Shown here one piece after another: positions 23,348-32,413 of a DNA stretch of 45,924 nt. Made by a program: the position numbers and the translations under genes. Origin of the DNA: Anaerolineae bacterium (GTDB lineage: Bacteria > Chloroflexota > Anaerolineae > DTLA01); contig JARYMK010000004.1 in assembly GCA_029907165.1 (NCBI GenBank), positions 1-45,924 of the forward strand, in the 5' to 3' direction. The notes beneath the pieces are model-generated. The model was not told the DNA's origin and made no database searches. It saw nothing but the letters and a program-made list of their open reading frames with translations. Position 1 is the stretch's first letter, and each line of letters starts with the position of its first letter.

Positions 23348-25849
23348 TCACGAACGCGAAAGCTTCACATGCGTCGCCTTATCGGGCGCTTCCAGCAGGG
23401 CCGCGACCGATTCCAGGCAAGCCCACACGCAGCCGGGCACCACCTCGTCCGTTAGACGGGCCTTGAGTTCCACAGCCCCTCGTGCCGACGCAACGCGCAC
23501 TGCGTCGCCGGTCTTGATGCCGCGCCCTTCGGCGTCCTTCGGGTGAACCAGCAGCACATCGCCCCACAGGACGGGCGCGAGGGCAGGCGAATAGCGCGCG
23601 GGGGTGGCCTTCGGGAACAGCGCCTGCCCCGCCGCCAGCGTCAGCGGATAGCCTTCGGGCGCCACGGGATACTCAACGGCGAACGGCACAGGCTTGACCT
23701 TCTCTGCCGCCGATTCTGGCTGCCAGCCCGCCGTCCCGATGGTCTCGTAGGTGCACTCGCGGCACACGGGGACGCCCCGCGTGATCTCACGCCAAATTTC
23801 TGCCGCCGTCTCGTAGTCCCAGTGCGATTCGGCGCCGCGCTTCTTGTCCTTGCCCTGGGCGGCGTCGACCAAATCGGCGATGACCCTCCACGCCGGACGG
23901 ACGCCCTTGGGCGGGTACGTCGCCTGGGCTGCTCGCTGGAGCCGCTTGGCCAGGTTCAGGAACGTGCCATCGGTCTCGGACGGCGCGGCAGAAGGCAAGA
24001 CCACATCCGCCAGTTCTGCGGTGGCCGTGAGGAACTGATCCACGACGACCAGGAACCGCAGGGTTCGCAGCGCCTCGGCTGCGGCCGGGTGCTCTCGGAC
24101 CAGGTCGCTCTCCACCACGAGCATGGCCTGAACGATTCCCTCGCGGCAGCCGGCCAGCATGTCGGCCAGGGCCAGCCCCTTGCGCGGCGACAGTCTCGCA
24201 TCCCATTGCTTGCCGAAACTGTCGCGGGCCTTGGCATCTTCCACGGACGCACCGCCCGGGTAACGGTCCGGGGCCACGCCCATGAGCAGCGCACCCCAGG
24301 CGTTGGGCTTCGGCGCCAGGTAGCCCGCCTCGCCGCCGAGCAGGGCCAAGAGGTCGCGCACCGGCGACAAATCCGCGCCGCCGCCGTACAGCACCAGAGG
24401 GCTGCCCTTAGCGGCCAGGAAGTCGGCGGCCTGCTTCAGGGCCTGGACGCTGACGCCGGTCGCCTCGGCCACGCGGTCGGGCGCGTAGTCCTTCGTCCAC
24501 CCGGCCAGGTCGGCCTTGGCCGGGGCCTGCACGCGCTCATCCCGGGCCAGCAAGTGCAGAAGCGCCGCCAGCACCGCCGACTCGGTCCCCGGTCTGCACC
24601 CCAGCCACACGCCGTAGCGGCTCACCACGGGCCGCTTGGGGCCGATGGCGACGACGCGGGTCCCCTTGGTCAGCGCGGCGCGGCGAATCCACAGGTCCAC
24701 CATCGGCGCGTCGCCCAGCGGGTCCACGCCGAGGAGCACCACGACCCCCGCGCGCAGCGGCGCGGTAACCGATGAGAGCGGCGCGAATCCATCGGCGGGC
24801 CGCCCTGCGAAATCCACGTTGTTGGTGCCCACGACGGCGCGCGCCCACTTCTGGAGCAGGTAGTTGGCCTCGTTGCTGGCGCGGGCCGAGCCGACCGCCG
24901 CCACCACGTCTGGGTTGGCGGTCTGGGCGATGTCCTGGATACGCCGCGCGGCAAAGGCCAGCGCCTCGTCCCATGTCGCGGGCTGGAGTTGGCCGTCCTT
25001 GCGGATTAGCGGCGACGTGAGGCGCTGGTCGCTTCGGACGTAGTCCTGGCCGAAGCGCCCGCGGTCGCACAGCCACTCGTCGTTCACATCGGGATTCTCG
25101 CGGCCCACGGCCCGCAGCAGGCGATTGGCCTTGGCGTCCAGTGTGAGATTGCACCCCGCGCCGCACAGGGTGCAGATGCTGGGGGTCCGCTTCAACTCCC
25201 AACTGCGCGCCTTGAACCGGAAGGGAATGCTGGTCAACGCGCCCACAGGGCACAAGTCAATGACGTTGCCCGAAAATGGCGACGTGAGCGGGCGGCCGTA
25301 GAACGTGTCCACGACGGTATTGCGTCCGCGCTCAAATGCGTCCAGTTCGGGATCGCCCGGCCACTCCTCCAAGAAGCGGATGCAGCGGCGGCACAGGATG
25401 CATCGCTCCTCGTCCTTCATGACGAACGGGCCGAGCGGCTTGGCCTTGGCCTTATGGCGTTTCTCCTCCACGTAGCGGCTGACGGTGCCGCCGAACTGGA
25501 AGACCTGATCCTGCAGGTCGCACTCGCCGCCCTTGTCGCAGATGGGGCAGTCCAGCGGGTGGTTGGTGAGGAGGAACTCCAACATCCCCTGGCGCGTCTG
25601 GACGACCTCGGGTGTGTTGGTGCGCACCACCATGCCCTCCTGCACTTTGGTGGTGCAGGCCGTCTGGAGGCCGCGCATCTTCTCCACCTCCACCAGGCAC
25701 ATACGGCACGCGCCGATGCCCACCAGTTTGGCGTAGTAGCAGAAGGTCGGGATGGGGATGCCCAGTTGCTTCGCGGCATCCAAGATGGTGGTGCCTGCCC
25801 GGACGCTAACCTGTTGACCGTCTATCGTTACATTCACCAGAACTTCCAT
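23348..25849 (-). CDS. nuoG: NADH-quinone oxidoreductase subunit G
   Basis: An 833-residue protein. The N-terminal 2Fe-2S ferredoxin domain has CYYAKLVGIGACRMC; the His-ligated cluster region reads CPICDKGGECDLQDQ, and further 4Fe-4S Cys sets are CILCRRC and a later CPVG. CTLCGAGC suggests that the extra N7 cluster site is present, as in Thermus and E. coli. The C-terminal two thirds are a molybdopterin-oxidoreductase-like domain without cofactor function. It is long compared with mitochondrial homologues but normal for bacteria with the N7 site. Confidence 0.95.
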   Translation of the reverse strand: MEVLVNVTIDGQQVSVRAGTTILDAAKQLGIPIPTFCYYAKLVGIGACRMCLVEVEKMRGLQTACTTKVQEGMVVRTNTPEVVQTRQGMLEFLLTNHPLDCPICDKGGECDLQDQVFQFGGTVSRYVEEKRHKAKAKPLGPFVMKDEERCILCRRCIRFLEEWPGDPELDAFERGRNTVVDTFYGRPLTSPFSGNVIDLCPVGALTSIPFRFKARSWELKRTPSICTLCGAGCNLTLDAKANRLLRAVGRENPDVNDEWLCDRGRFGQDYVRSDQRLTSPLIRKDGQLQPATWDEALAFAARRIQDIAQTANPDVVAAVGSARASNEANYLLQKWARAVVGTNNVDFAGRPADGFAPLSSVTAPLRAGVVVLLGVDPLGDAPMVDLWIRRAALTKGTRVVAIGPKRPVVSRYGVWLGCRPGTESAVLAALLHLLARDERVQAPAKADLAGWTKDYAPDRVAEATGVSVQALKQAADFLAAKGSPLVLYGGGADLSPVRDLLALLGGEAGYLAPKPNAWGALLMGVAPDRYPGGASVEDAKARDSFGKQWDARLSPRKGLALADMLAGCREGIVQAMLVVESDLVREHPAAAEALRTLRFLVVVDQFLTATAELADVVLPSAAPSETDGTFLNLAKRLQRAAQATYPPKGVRPAWRVIADLVDAAQGKDKKRGAESHWDYETAAEIWREITRGVPVCRECTYETIGTAGWQPESAAEKVKPVPFAVEYPVAPEGYPLTLAAGQALFPKATPARYSPALAPVLWGDVLLVHPKDAEGRGIKTGDAVRVASARGAVELKARLTDEVVPGCVWACLESVAALLEAPDKATHVKLSRS

Positions 25850-25890
25850 GCAGCGCCTACCTCATTGGTGTAGAAACGCGGGTATGCTTG

Positions 25891-27156
25891 CTAATCCTGG
25901 AAAGGGCAGCGTTTCTCCCGAATGTGTTGCAGGTACTCTTCGCGGAAATGGGCGATGCTGGAACGCACCGGCCCCAAGGCGGCGTCGCCCAGCGGGCAGA
26001 AACTCTTGCCGCCGATGTTGTTGCAGATGTCCAGCATGAGCGGCAGGTCCTCCTCGCGGCCCCCGCCGTGCTCAATGCGGTGCAGGATTTTGTACAACCA
26101 GTCGGTTCCCTCGCGGCAGGGGATGCACTTGCCGCAGGACTCGTGGCGGTAGAACTCGGCCAGGCGCTCCACCGTCCGCACGATGCAGGTCCCCTCGCCG
26201 ATGACGACGACCGCGCCCGAACCGAGCATGGTCCCGATGGCTGCCAGCGACTCGTAGTCCAGCGGCACGTCCAGGTGCTCGGGTGTGATCATCGGCGTGG
26301 ACGAACCGCCGGGGATGATGGCCTTGATGGGCTTGCCCTCCAGGGGGCCGCCCGCGTAGTCGTAGATGAGCGTGCGCAGAGGCGTGGCCAGGGGCAGTTC
26401 GTACACGCCGGGCTTGTTCACGTGCCCGCTGATGCAGAACAGTTTGAGGCCCGGACTCTTCTCGGTGCCCATGCTGGTGTACCATTCGGCCCCGCGCTCC
26501 ACGATGAACGGCACGTTGAACAGGGTCTCCACGTTGTTGATGACGGTGGGCTTGCGGTAGAGGCCCTCGCTGGCGGGGAAGGGCGGCTTGAGTTTGGGGT
26601 GCCCGCGGTCGCCCTCCAGCGACGTGAGCATGCCGGTCTCCTCGCCGCAGATGTAGGCCCCTGCGCCTCGGTGCACGATGAGGTCCAGGTTGAACCCGCT
26701 GCCCAAGATGTTCTTGCCCAGGAACCCGCGGGCGTAGGCCTCCTGCACTGCCTGCTCCAGCCGCCGAGCGCCGAACTCGTATTCGCCGCGGATGTAGATG
26801 AACGCGGTGTTGACCTCGCAGGCGTAGCAGGAGATGATGATGCCCTCAATCAGGCCGTGCGGGTCGTGCTCAATCAGGACGCGGTCTTTGAACGTGCCGG
26901 GCTCGCCCTCGTCGGCATTGCACACCAGATAGCGCGGGTACACGCCTTTGGGCAGGAAACTCCACTTGACGCCCGCGGGGAAGCCTGCGCCGCCCCGGCC
27001 GCGCAACCCCGAGCGCTTGACCAAATCCACCAGCGCGGCGGGCTGAAACTCCTTGAGCGCCTTGCGCAGGGCTTGGTATCCCCCGCGCTGCATGTACACC
27101 TCTATCTTGTGAGAGTCCGGCACTCCCACGTTGCGCAATAGGACTGGTTCTGCCAT
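25891..27156 (-). CDS. nuoF: NADH-quinone oxidoreductase subunit F
   Basis: A 421-residue NADH-binding subunit. [13 protein letters not shown] and [14 protein letters not shown] form the NADH and FMN sites, and [16 protein letters not shown] plus a distal Cys hold the 4Fe-4S cluster N3. The ATG at 27156 is chosen because AGGAG lies 6 nt upstream; in-frame starts at 27174 and 27192 would give a longer, unlikely leader. It forms the electron-input module with NuoE. Confidence 0.96.
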   Translation of the reverse strand: MAEPVLLRNVGVPDSHKIEVYMQRGGYQALRKALKEFQPAALVDLVKRSGLRGRGGAGFPAGVKWSFLPKGVYPRYLVCNADEGEPGTFKDRVLIEHDPHGLIEGIIISCYACEVNTAFIYIRGEYEFGARRLEQAVQEAYARGFLGKNILGSGFNLDLIVHRGAGAYICGEETGMLTSLEGDRGHPKLKPPFPASEGLYRKPTVINNVETLFNVPFIVERGAEWYTSMGTEKSPGLKLFCISGHVNKPGVYELPLATPLRTLIYDYAGGPLEGKPIKAIIPGGSSTPMITPEHLDVPLDYESLAAIGTMLGSGAVVVIGEGTCIVRTVERLAEFYRHESCGKCIPCREGTDWLYKILHRIEHGGGREEDLPLMLDICNNIGGKSFCPLGDAALGPVRSSIAHFREEYLQHIREKRCPFQD

Positions 27157-27192
27157 GTGCGTCTCCTGGCTCATGTGCGATTCGGGTACCAC

Positions 27193-27663
27193 CTACCGCC
27201 TGCGCAGTTCCGCGAGAATCTGGTCTATCTTCTCCGCGGTCAGGTTCTCGTAATACGTGTCGTTGACCTGCATCACCGGCGCGGTGCCGCACGACCCAAG
27301 GCATTCCACCTCCAGCAGCGTGAACAGGCCGTCGGGCGTGGTCTCGCCTACGTTGATGCCCAGTTTCCGCTTGAGGTGCTCCACGATGTGCTCGGCCCCC
27401 AGCAGCGAGCAGGCCACGTTGGTGCAGACCTGGACGAGGTACTTGCCCACCGGGCGGCGGTTGAACATGGTGTAGAAACTCGCCACAGACCCCACCTGCG
27501 CGGGCGAAAGCCCCATGACCTCGGCCACCTCTTCCAGCACCTCGGGGCTTAGCCAGCCGTGCTCCTTCTGCGCCAGCGCGAGCGCAGGCAGCAGCGCCGA
27601 GTTGGGATGCGGGTAGCGCGCCTTCAGTTGTTGGATTTCCGACTTTGCCTTGTCCGACAGCAC
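27193..27663 (-). CDS. nuoE: NADH-quinone oxidoreductase subunit E
   Basis: A 156-residue thioredoxin-like 2Fe-2S subunit (cluster N1a) with Cys ligands in CTNVAC and CLGSCG. The helical N-terminus (ALAQKEHGWLSPEVLEEVAEVMG) is typical. It has a GTG start with GGGAGG 5 nt upstream, 12 nt after nuoCD. Confidence 0.95.
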   Translation of the reverse strand: MLSDKAKSEIQQLKARYPHPNSALLPALALAQKEHGWLSPEVLEEVAEVMGLSPAQVGSVASFYTMFNRRPVGKYLVQVCTNVACSLLGAEHIVEHLKRKLGINVGETTPDGLFTLLEVECLGSCGTAPVMQVNDTYYENLTAEKIDQILAELRRR

Positions 27664-27675
27664 GTGAACCTCCCG

Positions 27676-29415
27676 CTAGCGATCCACCTCGCCCAGGGTG
27701 ATGTCAATGGAGCCAATGATGGCCACCATGTCGGAGAACATGTGCCCCTTCGCCATCAGGCTGGAAGCCTGCAGGTTGGAGAACGACGGCCCGCGAATCT
27801 TCAGCCGATAGGGCTTCGGCCCGCCGTCCGAGACGATGTAGTAGCCGATCTCGCCCTTGGGGGCCTCCACGCAGGCGTACACCTCGCCCTCGGGCGGGTG
27901 GAATCCCTCGGTAACCAGTTTGAAGTGGTGGATGAGCGCCTCCATGCTGGAGTCCAACTCCTCCCGCGGCGGGAAGACGATCTTGCGGTCATCGCACTGG
28001 ACGGGGCCTTCGGGCAACTTGGCGATGGCCTGCTGGATGATGCGCACACTCTGGCGCATCTCCTCCATACGCACCAGGTATCGGTCGTAGCAGTCGCCGT
28101 TGGTGCCGGTCGGGATGTCAAAATCAAACAGGTCGTAGGAGGAGTACGGCGCGTACTTGCGCACGTCGTAGGCCACGCCCGTGGAGCGGAGCACCGGCCC
28201 GGTAACGCCCAGCCCGATGGCCTGCTCGGCGGTGATGGCCCCGACGCCCTTGACGCGCGACATCCAGATGGGGTTCTTGTCTAACATGCGCGCGATGTCG
28301 CGATGCCACTTGGGGAAGGTCTCCAGGAACCGCTTGACGGCGGGCACGAACCCGGGCGGCACGTCGCGCGCCACGCCGCCGATGCGAATGTAACTGGGCG
28401 TCAGGCGCGCGCCGGAGACCATCTCAAAGATGTTCATGATGTCCTCGCGGGTGGCGAAGGCATACTGGAGCAGCGCATGGATGGTGCCCGACAGGTCCAG
28501 GCAGTGAGTGCCCACCCAGACCAGATGCGCGGCAAGGCGCTGCAATTCGCACATGATGGCCCGCAGGATTTGCGCGCGGGGCGGAATCTCCACGCCCAGC
28601 AGTTTCTCCACGGCCAGGACGTACCCCATGTTGTTCGTCATAGCCGCTACGTAGTCCATGCGGTCGGTGTACGGGAGCACCTGGGCGTAGGTCTTGTACT
28701 CGGCGGTCTTCTCAATGCCCGAGTGCAGGTGGCCGATGTCGGGCCAGGCATTGACAATCGTCTCGCCGTCCAGTTCCATCACAACGCGGAGCACGCCGTG
28801 GGTGCTGGGGTGCTGGGGGCCCATGTTGATGACCAGGGTGTGCGGCTGGGCTTCGGGCGGGCGCACCGGCGGAACTGAGACCGGGTCCAGCACCTGAGTT
28901 CCCAGCCCTTCCAGCGGCGGGTCGTCCATTGTGGGCGTGAAGGCTACCGGCTCGCCACCCAGAGGGTAGTCCTTCCGCAGCGGGTGCCCCACCCACTCGT
29001 CGGGCAGCATGATGCGGCGCAGGTTGGGGTGGCCCTTGAAGCGGATGCCAATGAGGTCGTAGGCTTCGCGCTCGTGCCAGTTGGCGCCCGGCCAGATGTC
29101 CAACACGCTGGGGGCCGTGGGGTTCTCGCCCGCCAGCGGGACTTTGAGCCGCAAGGCGCGCCGATAGGGCAGCGAGTACAACTGGTACACGGCGGCGAAA
29201 CGCGGCTCGCGCCCCAGGGCTGAATAGTCAACCCCGGTAACGAATGCCAGGTGGTTGAACTGCGCGTCGGGGTCATCGCGCAGGAAACGGCAGACGGGTA
29301 TCAGGTGATCTGCGCCGACTGTGAGAGTCGTCTCGCCCCTGAACTCCGATTCTCCCTGGATCGCGCCGGGGAACTGCGCCTTGAGCCTCTCCAAGAGCAT
29401 GTTGTAGTCGGTCAT
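27676..29415 (-). CDS. nuoCD: NADH-quinone oxidoreductase subunits C and D, fused
   Basis: One 579-residue protein. Residues 1-~185 are NuoC (WHEREAYDLIGIRFKGHPNLRRIMLPDEW); residues ~195-579 are NuoD (MGPQHPSTHGVLRVVMELDGE, RMDYVAAMTNNMGY and a C-terminal FSDMVAIIGSIDITLGEVDR). The fusion is known from E. coli and other bacteria. NuoD forms the quinone site with NuoB; the conserved HxxxH-type His of PQHPSTHG is present. ATG codons at 29430, 29421 and 29415 are possible; 29415 has GGTAGG at the best spacing. Confidence 0.95.
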   Translation of the reverse strand: MTDYNMLLERLKAQFPGAIQGESEFRGETTLTVGADHLIPVCRFLRDDPDAQFNHLAFVTGVDYSALGREPRFAAVYQLYSLPYRRALRLKVPLAGENPTAPSVLDIWPGANWHEREAYDLIGIRFKGHPNLRRIMLPDEWVGHPLRKDYPLGGEPVAFTPTMDDPPLEGLGTQVLDPVSVPPVRPPEAQPHTLVINMGPQHPSTHGVLRVVMELDGETIVNAWPDIGHLHSGIEKTAEYKTYAQVLPYTDRMDYVAAMTNNMGYVLAVEKLLGVEIPPRAQILRAIMCELQRLAAHLVWVGTHCLDLSGTIHALLQYAFATREDIMNIFEMVSGARLTPSYIRIGGVARDVPPGFVPAVKRFLETFPKWHRDIARMLDKNPIWMSRVKGVGAITAEQAIGLGVTGPVLRSTGVAYDVRKYAPYSSYDLFDFDIPTGTNGDCYDRYLVRMEEMRQSVRIIQQAIAKLPEGPVQCDDRKIVFPPREELDSSMEALIHHFKLVTEGFHPPEGEVYACVEAPKGEIGYYIVSDGGPKPYRLKIRGPSFSNLQASSLMAKGHMFSDMVAIIGSIDITLGEVDR

Positions 29416-29449
29416 AGCCATGCCTACCATCCACGTTCAGGAAATGGGG

Positions 29450-29929
29450 CTACGCAAAGTCCTTGAACTTCTGGGTTGTAATCTTCTGCTGAAGTTGGGT
29501 CAGGGCGTAGAACAAGGCCTCGGGACGCGGCGGGCACCCGGGAATGTACACGTCCACCGGGATGATCTTGTCCACGCCCTGGAGGATGGCGTAGTTGTGG
29601 AACATACCGCCGGAGGACGCGCAAGCGCCCATGGCGATGACCCACTTGGGCTCTGGCATGTGGTCATAGAGGCGCTTGACCACGGGGGCCATCTTGTTGG
29701 ACACGCGGCCGGCGACGATCATGAGGTCGGGCTGGCGCGGCGTGGCGCGGAAGACCTCGGCGCCGAACCGCGCGATGTCAAACCGCGACATGCCGGCGGT
29801 CATCATCTCAATGGCGCAGCACGCCAGGCCAAACAGCAGCGGCCACACCGAATACTTGCGGCACCAGTTGACCGCGGACTCCAGCGTCGTGAGGACGACG
29901 CCATCAGGCAGTTTGGTCTCTAGTCCCAT
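29450..29929 (-). CDS. nuoB: NADH-quinone oxidoreductase subunit B
   Basis: A 159-residue protein with the N2 cluster ligands: the tandem cysteines of LACCAIEMM, plus GACASSGG and PGCPPRPE. N2 passes electrons to quinone. The ATG at 29929 overlaps the end of nuoA by 10 nt, and AGGGAG is upstream; the longer open frame ahead of it is non-coding overlap with nuoA. Confidence 0.95.
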   Translation of the reverse strand: MGLETKLPDGVVLTTLESAVNWCRKYSVWPLLFGLACCAIEMMTAGMSRFDIARFGAEVFRATPRQPDLMIVAGRVSNKMAPVVKRLYDHMPEPKWVIAMGACASSGGMFHNYAILQGVDKIIPVDVYIPGCPPRPEALFYALTQLQQKITTQKFKDFA

Positions 29930-30279
29930 TCCAACGCTCCCTTCCGCCAGACGTAGATGTAGCCCACAAAGGCAACAAGGAGGAAAAGGAGAATCCCCAG
30001 AAAGCCCGGCCATCCCAGATCCCGAACCCGCGCGGCCCACAGGTACAGGAACACGACTACCATGTCCAACAAAGCGAACAGCATGGCGAACAGGTAGTAC
30101 TTCACCGAGAATGGGCGTTCGCGTGGGCTTTGGAAAGGAATCTTGCCGGATTCATAGGGGAGGAGTTTGACGGGATTCTTGCGTTTGGGGCCTAGAACTG
30201 CGGGAACCCCAAGGGCTAATACGGCGAGAATGCCTGCAACCGCAAGCAGGATGAGGATGGGGACGAAATCGTTTGGCAT
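29920..30279 (-). CDS. nuoA: NADH-quinone oxidoreductase subunit A
   Basis: A 119-residue protein with three membrane helices; the loop PYESGK and the charged third part [15 protein letters not shown] match NuoA. It is the first gene of a 13-gene operon, 83 nt downstream of the predicted transcription start. GGAGG lies 12 nt before the ATG, slightly far. Confidence 0.95.
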   Translation of the reverse strand: MPNDFVPILILLAVAGILAVLALGVPAVLGPKRKNPVKLLPYESGKIPFQSPRERPFSVKYYLFAMLFALLDMVVVFLYLWAARVRDLGWPGFLGILLFLLVAFVGYIYVWRKGALEWD

Positions 30280-30362
30280 AACCTGAGGATTCCTCCATGC
30301 ACAGAGTTTGGGATACCGCGCTGTATCGGGACTTCACAATTCCCGCCAGATCCCCAGGAACG

Positions 30363-30397
30363 TTGCACATTCTATCACAAGCGCCCCACGCTGTCAA
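30363..30397 (-). promoter_or_regulatory. Promoter of the nuo operon with TTGCACA motif over the -10
   Basis: Minus strand: TTGACA (30392-30397), 17-bp spacer, TAGAAT (30369-30374). The plus-strand sequence TTGCACATTC (30363-30372) covers the -10 and the start; it is 9/10 identical to the arms of the inverted repeat around the neighbouring plus-strand promoter. Confidence 0.8.
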
Positions 30398-30490
30398 ACC
30401 GACAGCGCACATTCGGCCTGGCTTGCCGCATCACCCGCACAAGGACGGGGTAGGAGACGAGGAACGCCAGCAGCGTTCGGGTCTCATGGC

Positions 30491-30551
30491 GATTGTGCAA
30501 TTTTTGACAATCTCCGGGATCGGGTGTATACTTGTGCCAAGTTGCACAATC
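30491..30551. promoter_or_regulatory. Inverted repeat flanking a plus-strand promoter
   Basis: GATTGTGCAA (30491-30500) and TTGCACAATC (30542-30551) are perfect 10-bp complements, one upstream of the -35 and one at about +3. A third copy of the motif (9/10) is on the nuo promoter. The pattern suggests a common regulator; which one is unknown. Confidence 0.6.
30504..30532 (+). promoter_or_regulatory. Strong promoter for a candidate small RNA
   Basis: TTGACA at 30504-30509, TATACT at 30527-30532, spacer 17 bp. The predicted start is near 30539. No protein gene follows on the plus strand before the terminator at 30609-30650. Confidence 0.75.
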
Positions 30552-30650
30552 ACCGCTGTTGGCTACCCAGATGCTCAGCCAGGGCTTCTGGTTGCCTCCT
30601 TTGCTGATCCCCCTCTCGGTAGGTGCCACCGAGAGGGGGCCCCCTTTTCT
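30539..30650 (+). ncRNA. Candidate small RNA of about 112 nt with an exposed anti-Shine-Dalgarno
   Basis: A consensus promoter and a strong intrinsic terminator on the same strand enclose about 112 nt without a convincing reading frame. The predicted fold has a 7-bp hairpin CAGCCAG-GGCTT-CTGGTTG (30576-30594, with G-U pairs), an unpaired linker CCTCCTTTGCTGAT (30595-30608) and the 12-bp terminator stem. The linker begins with CCTCCTTT, identical to the anti-SD end of 16S rRNA, so the RNA could pair with ribosome-binding sites. It is divergent from the nuo operon and shares an upstream motif with it. A trans-acting role is inferred. The reverse-strand AAAGGAGG has no start codon within reach, so it is not a Shine-Dalgarno there. 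Confidence 0.55.
30609..30650 (+). terminator. Intrinsic terminator of the candidate small RNA
   Basis: A perfect 12-bp stem CCCCCTCTCGGT / ACCGAGAGGGGG with a 7-nt loop, followed by CCCCC and TTTTCT (30645-30650). The T-tract is on the plus strand, so it serves the small RNA. On the minus strand it also lies right after bactofilin, but without a T-tract. Confidence 0.8.
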
Positions 30651-30655
30651 GGAGC

Positions 30656-31093
30656 CTACGACTCCTCGGCGTCCACCACTTCGCCTTCCAGCGCAGGCGG
30701 TTCGGCCTTCGCTTCAGGCGCTTTGAGCAGCGGCGGCTCCTCCGCTCCGGCCATCAGGCTCTGGCCCCGGAAGAACCCGCCTTCTTCCACCAGAAAAGAC
30801 GCGACGGCAATATCGCCCCAGACCTTGCCGGTGGACAGGATTTCCAACCGGCCCGACGCGATAATCTTGCCCTTCACCGCGCCCGAGACCGAAACGTTGC
30901 TGGCCTTGATGTCGGCGAGGACGCGCCCCTGCTCGCCCACGATCACGTTGCCCGCCGCCTGGATGGAGCCTTCGCAGAGGCCGTCAATGCGCAGCCCGCC
31001 GTCGGTCTCCAGTTTCCCAGAGAAGCGTGCATTGGGGCCGATGACCGTTTCTATGCGATCGGAGCCCCGTGGTTTGTCCTTTCCTAGAGCCAA
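30656..31093 (-). CDS. Bactofilin
   Basis: A 145-residue protein with the central right-handed beta-helix of bactofilins (TVIGPNARFSGKLETDGGLRIDG, GNVIVGEQGRVLADI, VSGAVKGKI), short charged N-terminus and an acidic Pro-rich tail. Bactofilins polymerise without nucleotide into membrane-associated filaments that position cell-wall enzymes. It starts with TTG, with GGAGAG 8 nt upstream. It follows the M23 peptidase gene by 108 nt. A bactofilin next to an M23 peptidase is a recurring pair, and a role in cell shape is inferred. Confidence 0.9.
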   Translation of the reverse strand: MALGKDKPRGSDRIETVIGPNARFSGKLETDGGLRIDGLCEGSIQAAGNVIVGEQGRVLADIKASNVSVSGAVKGKIIASGRLEILSTGKVWGDIAVASFLVEEGGFFRGQSLMAGAEEPPLLKAPEAKAEPPALEGEVVDAEES

Positions 31094-31201
31094 TGTCGTA
31101 TCTCTCCTTGTCGTGCGTGTTGTTTTCGGGAACCTTCGGGGACGCTGCGCGTGCCGCTTGCAGCGCGTTGAGGGGGCACGGGCCGCCGCGACCCGAAGGG
31201 G

Positions 31202-32350
31202 TTAGTTGCCGTCCAGCCCAATGTACTTCTTCGGGTCCACCGGCTTGCCGTTGAGGCGGATTTCGTAGTGCACGTGCGGGCCTGTGCTGCGGCCTGTGGA
31301 GCCGGAACGGGCGATGACATCCCCGGCCTTGACTTGGGCGCCTTTCTTCACCAGCAGCCGGGAGTTGTGCCCGTAGACCGTTACAAATCCTTCCTCGTGC
31401 TTGATCTCCACCGTCCAGCCCAGGCCACCCCGCCAGCCGGCGAACGTTACGACCCCATCCTTGGTCGCCTTGACGGGCGTGCCGTACCAGGCGTTCAGGT
31501 CAACGCCCTCGTGGAACTCGCGCACGCCTTCCAGGACGCGGTAGCCGAATTCCGATGTGATCTGCACCTTGCCGTCCAGGGGCCAGCCATGAGGCGCTGC
31601 TGCCAGGAGGCGCAGTTCGCGCTCCAACTGCTCCTTCGTCGAGCGCCTTTCGGGGTCAATGCGCTCCAGTCGCTTGTTGGCCTCGGCAATGAGGTCGTTG
31701 AGGCGAGTGATGCGCGTGGGCAGCGATGCCTCCAGCGTGGCAATCTGGGCGACATTGGCGTCCACAAGGCCCATGGTTGGGCGCGCGCCGCGGCTGCTGA
31801 AGGTACGCGGCGCAGGTGTGGGCGGAGGCGGCGCGGCAGCGGCCTGCCCGCCGAGCGAACCCTGGCTCTCGGACGGCGCGACCTCAGACGCAGGTTCGGG
31901 CGTGGGCGTCGGCGTGGGTGTAATCAGTCCCATCATCTGCGCCACCTGCTCGGCCAAGCGATCCACCTCACCCAGGCTCTCCTGAAACTCGGCGACCTGC
32001 GAGGCGAGGAGTTTGGCCTCCTCTTGCTGGGCCAGGATGGTGTCGCGCATCTCCCGCTGGCGGGAACTTTCCAGTTCCACCATGTGGCGATAATGGGCCA
32101 GTTCGCGCTCCAGGTTTGCGCGGGAATCCACGAAGTAGCCCAGGGCCAGGAAGAAGGCGAGGCCGAGGATGAGGAACAGGGGAAGCGTCCACCGCGGGAA
32201 GCGCAAACTAACCGGCGCGCGCTCAGGCTGCGGCGGGACGATGAGCAACGTGATCGGTTGTTTATCTCGCTTTCGCGCCAATTCTCTGGCCTCTCCCCAC
32301 AAGGTCAAAGAAGCCCGCTGTGAGCGGGGTGGGACTAGCCTCTCAGACAC
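31202..32350 (-). CDS. M23 family metallopeptidase, membrane-anchored
   Basis: A 382-residue protein. It has a cytoplasmic N-terminus (about 50 residues), one membrane segment (LPLFLILGLAFFLALGYFV), a coiled-coil stretch (about 75-140), a Pro/Thr-rich linker, a second helical part and a C-terminal LytM domain. The zinc ligands are His280 and Asp284 (HEGVD) and His361, with catalytic His359 (HVHYE). It should cut peptidoglycan cross-links. It starts with GTG at 32350, only about 10 nt from the predicted transcription start, so it is nearly leaderless; a TTG about 14 codons later is an alternative. The bactofilin gene follows. Confidence 0.92.
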   Translation of the reverse strand: MSERLVPPRSQRASLTLWGEARELARKRDKQPITLLIVPPQPERAPVSLRFPRWTLPLFLILGLAFFLALGYFVDSRANLERELAHYRHMVELESSRQREMRDTILAQQEEAKLLASQVAEFQESLGEVDRLAEQVAQMMGLITPTPTPTPEPASEVAPSESQGSLGGQAAAAPPPPTPAPRTFSSRGARPTMGLVDANVAQIATLEASLPTRITRLNDLIAEANKRLERIDPERRSTKEQLERELRLLAAAPHGWPLDGKVQITSEFGYRVLEGVREFHEGVDLNAWYGTPVKATKDGVVTFAGWRGGLGWTVEIKHEEGFVTVYGHNSRLLVKKGAQVKAGDVIARSGSTGRSTGPHVHYEIRLNGKPVDPKKYIGLDGN

Positions 32351-32366
32351 AGGCGGAACCGCCTAT

Positions 32367-32395
32367 ATCATAGCACGACTCTCGCCCTGTGTCAA
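32367..32395 (-). promoter_or_regulatory. Promoter of the M23-bactofilin operon
   Basis: Minus strand: TTGACA (32390-32395), 17 bp, TATGAT (32367-32372). It diverges from the tRNA promoter, with the two -35 boxes only 18 bp apart. Confidence 0.8.
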
Positions 32396-32413
32396 CTGTT
32401 TCGCAGGCCAGTT

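Noticed and set aside
30491-30509. A Rex (NADH-sensing) box upstream of nuo
   Set aside because: TTGTGCAATTTTTGACAA keeps only TTGT/ACAA of the Rex consensus; the match is too weak to name the regulator.
30375-30629. An 84-codon minus-strand frame over the candidate small RNA
   Set aside because: Its composition is unlike the neighbouring proteins, no Shine-Dalgarno precedes it and it overlaps two strong promoters and a terminator.
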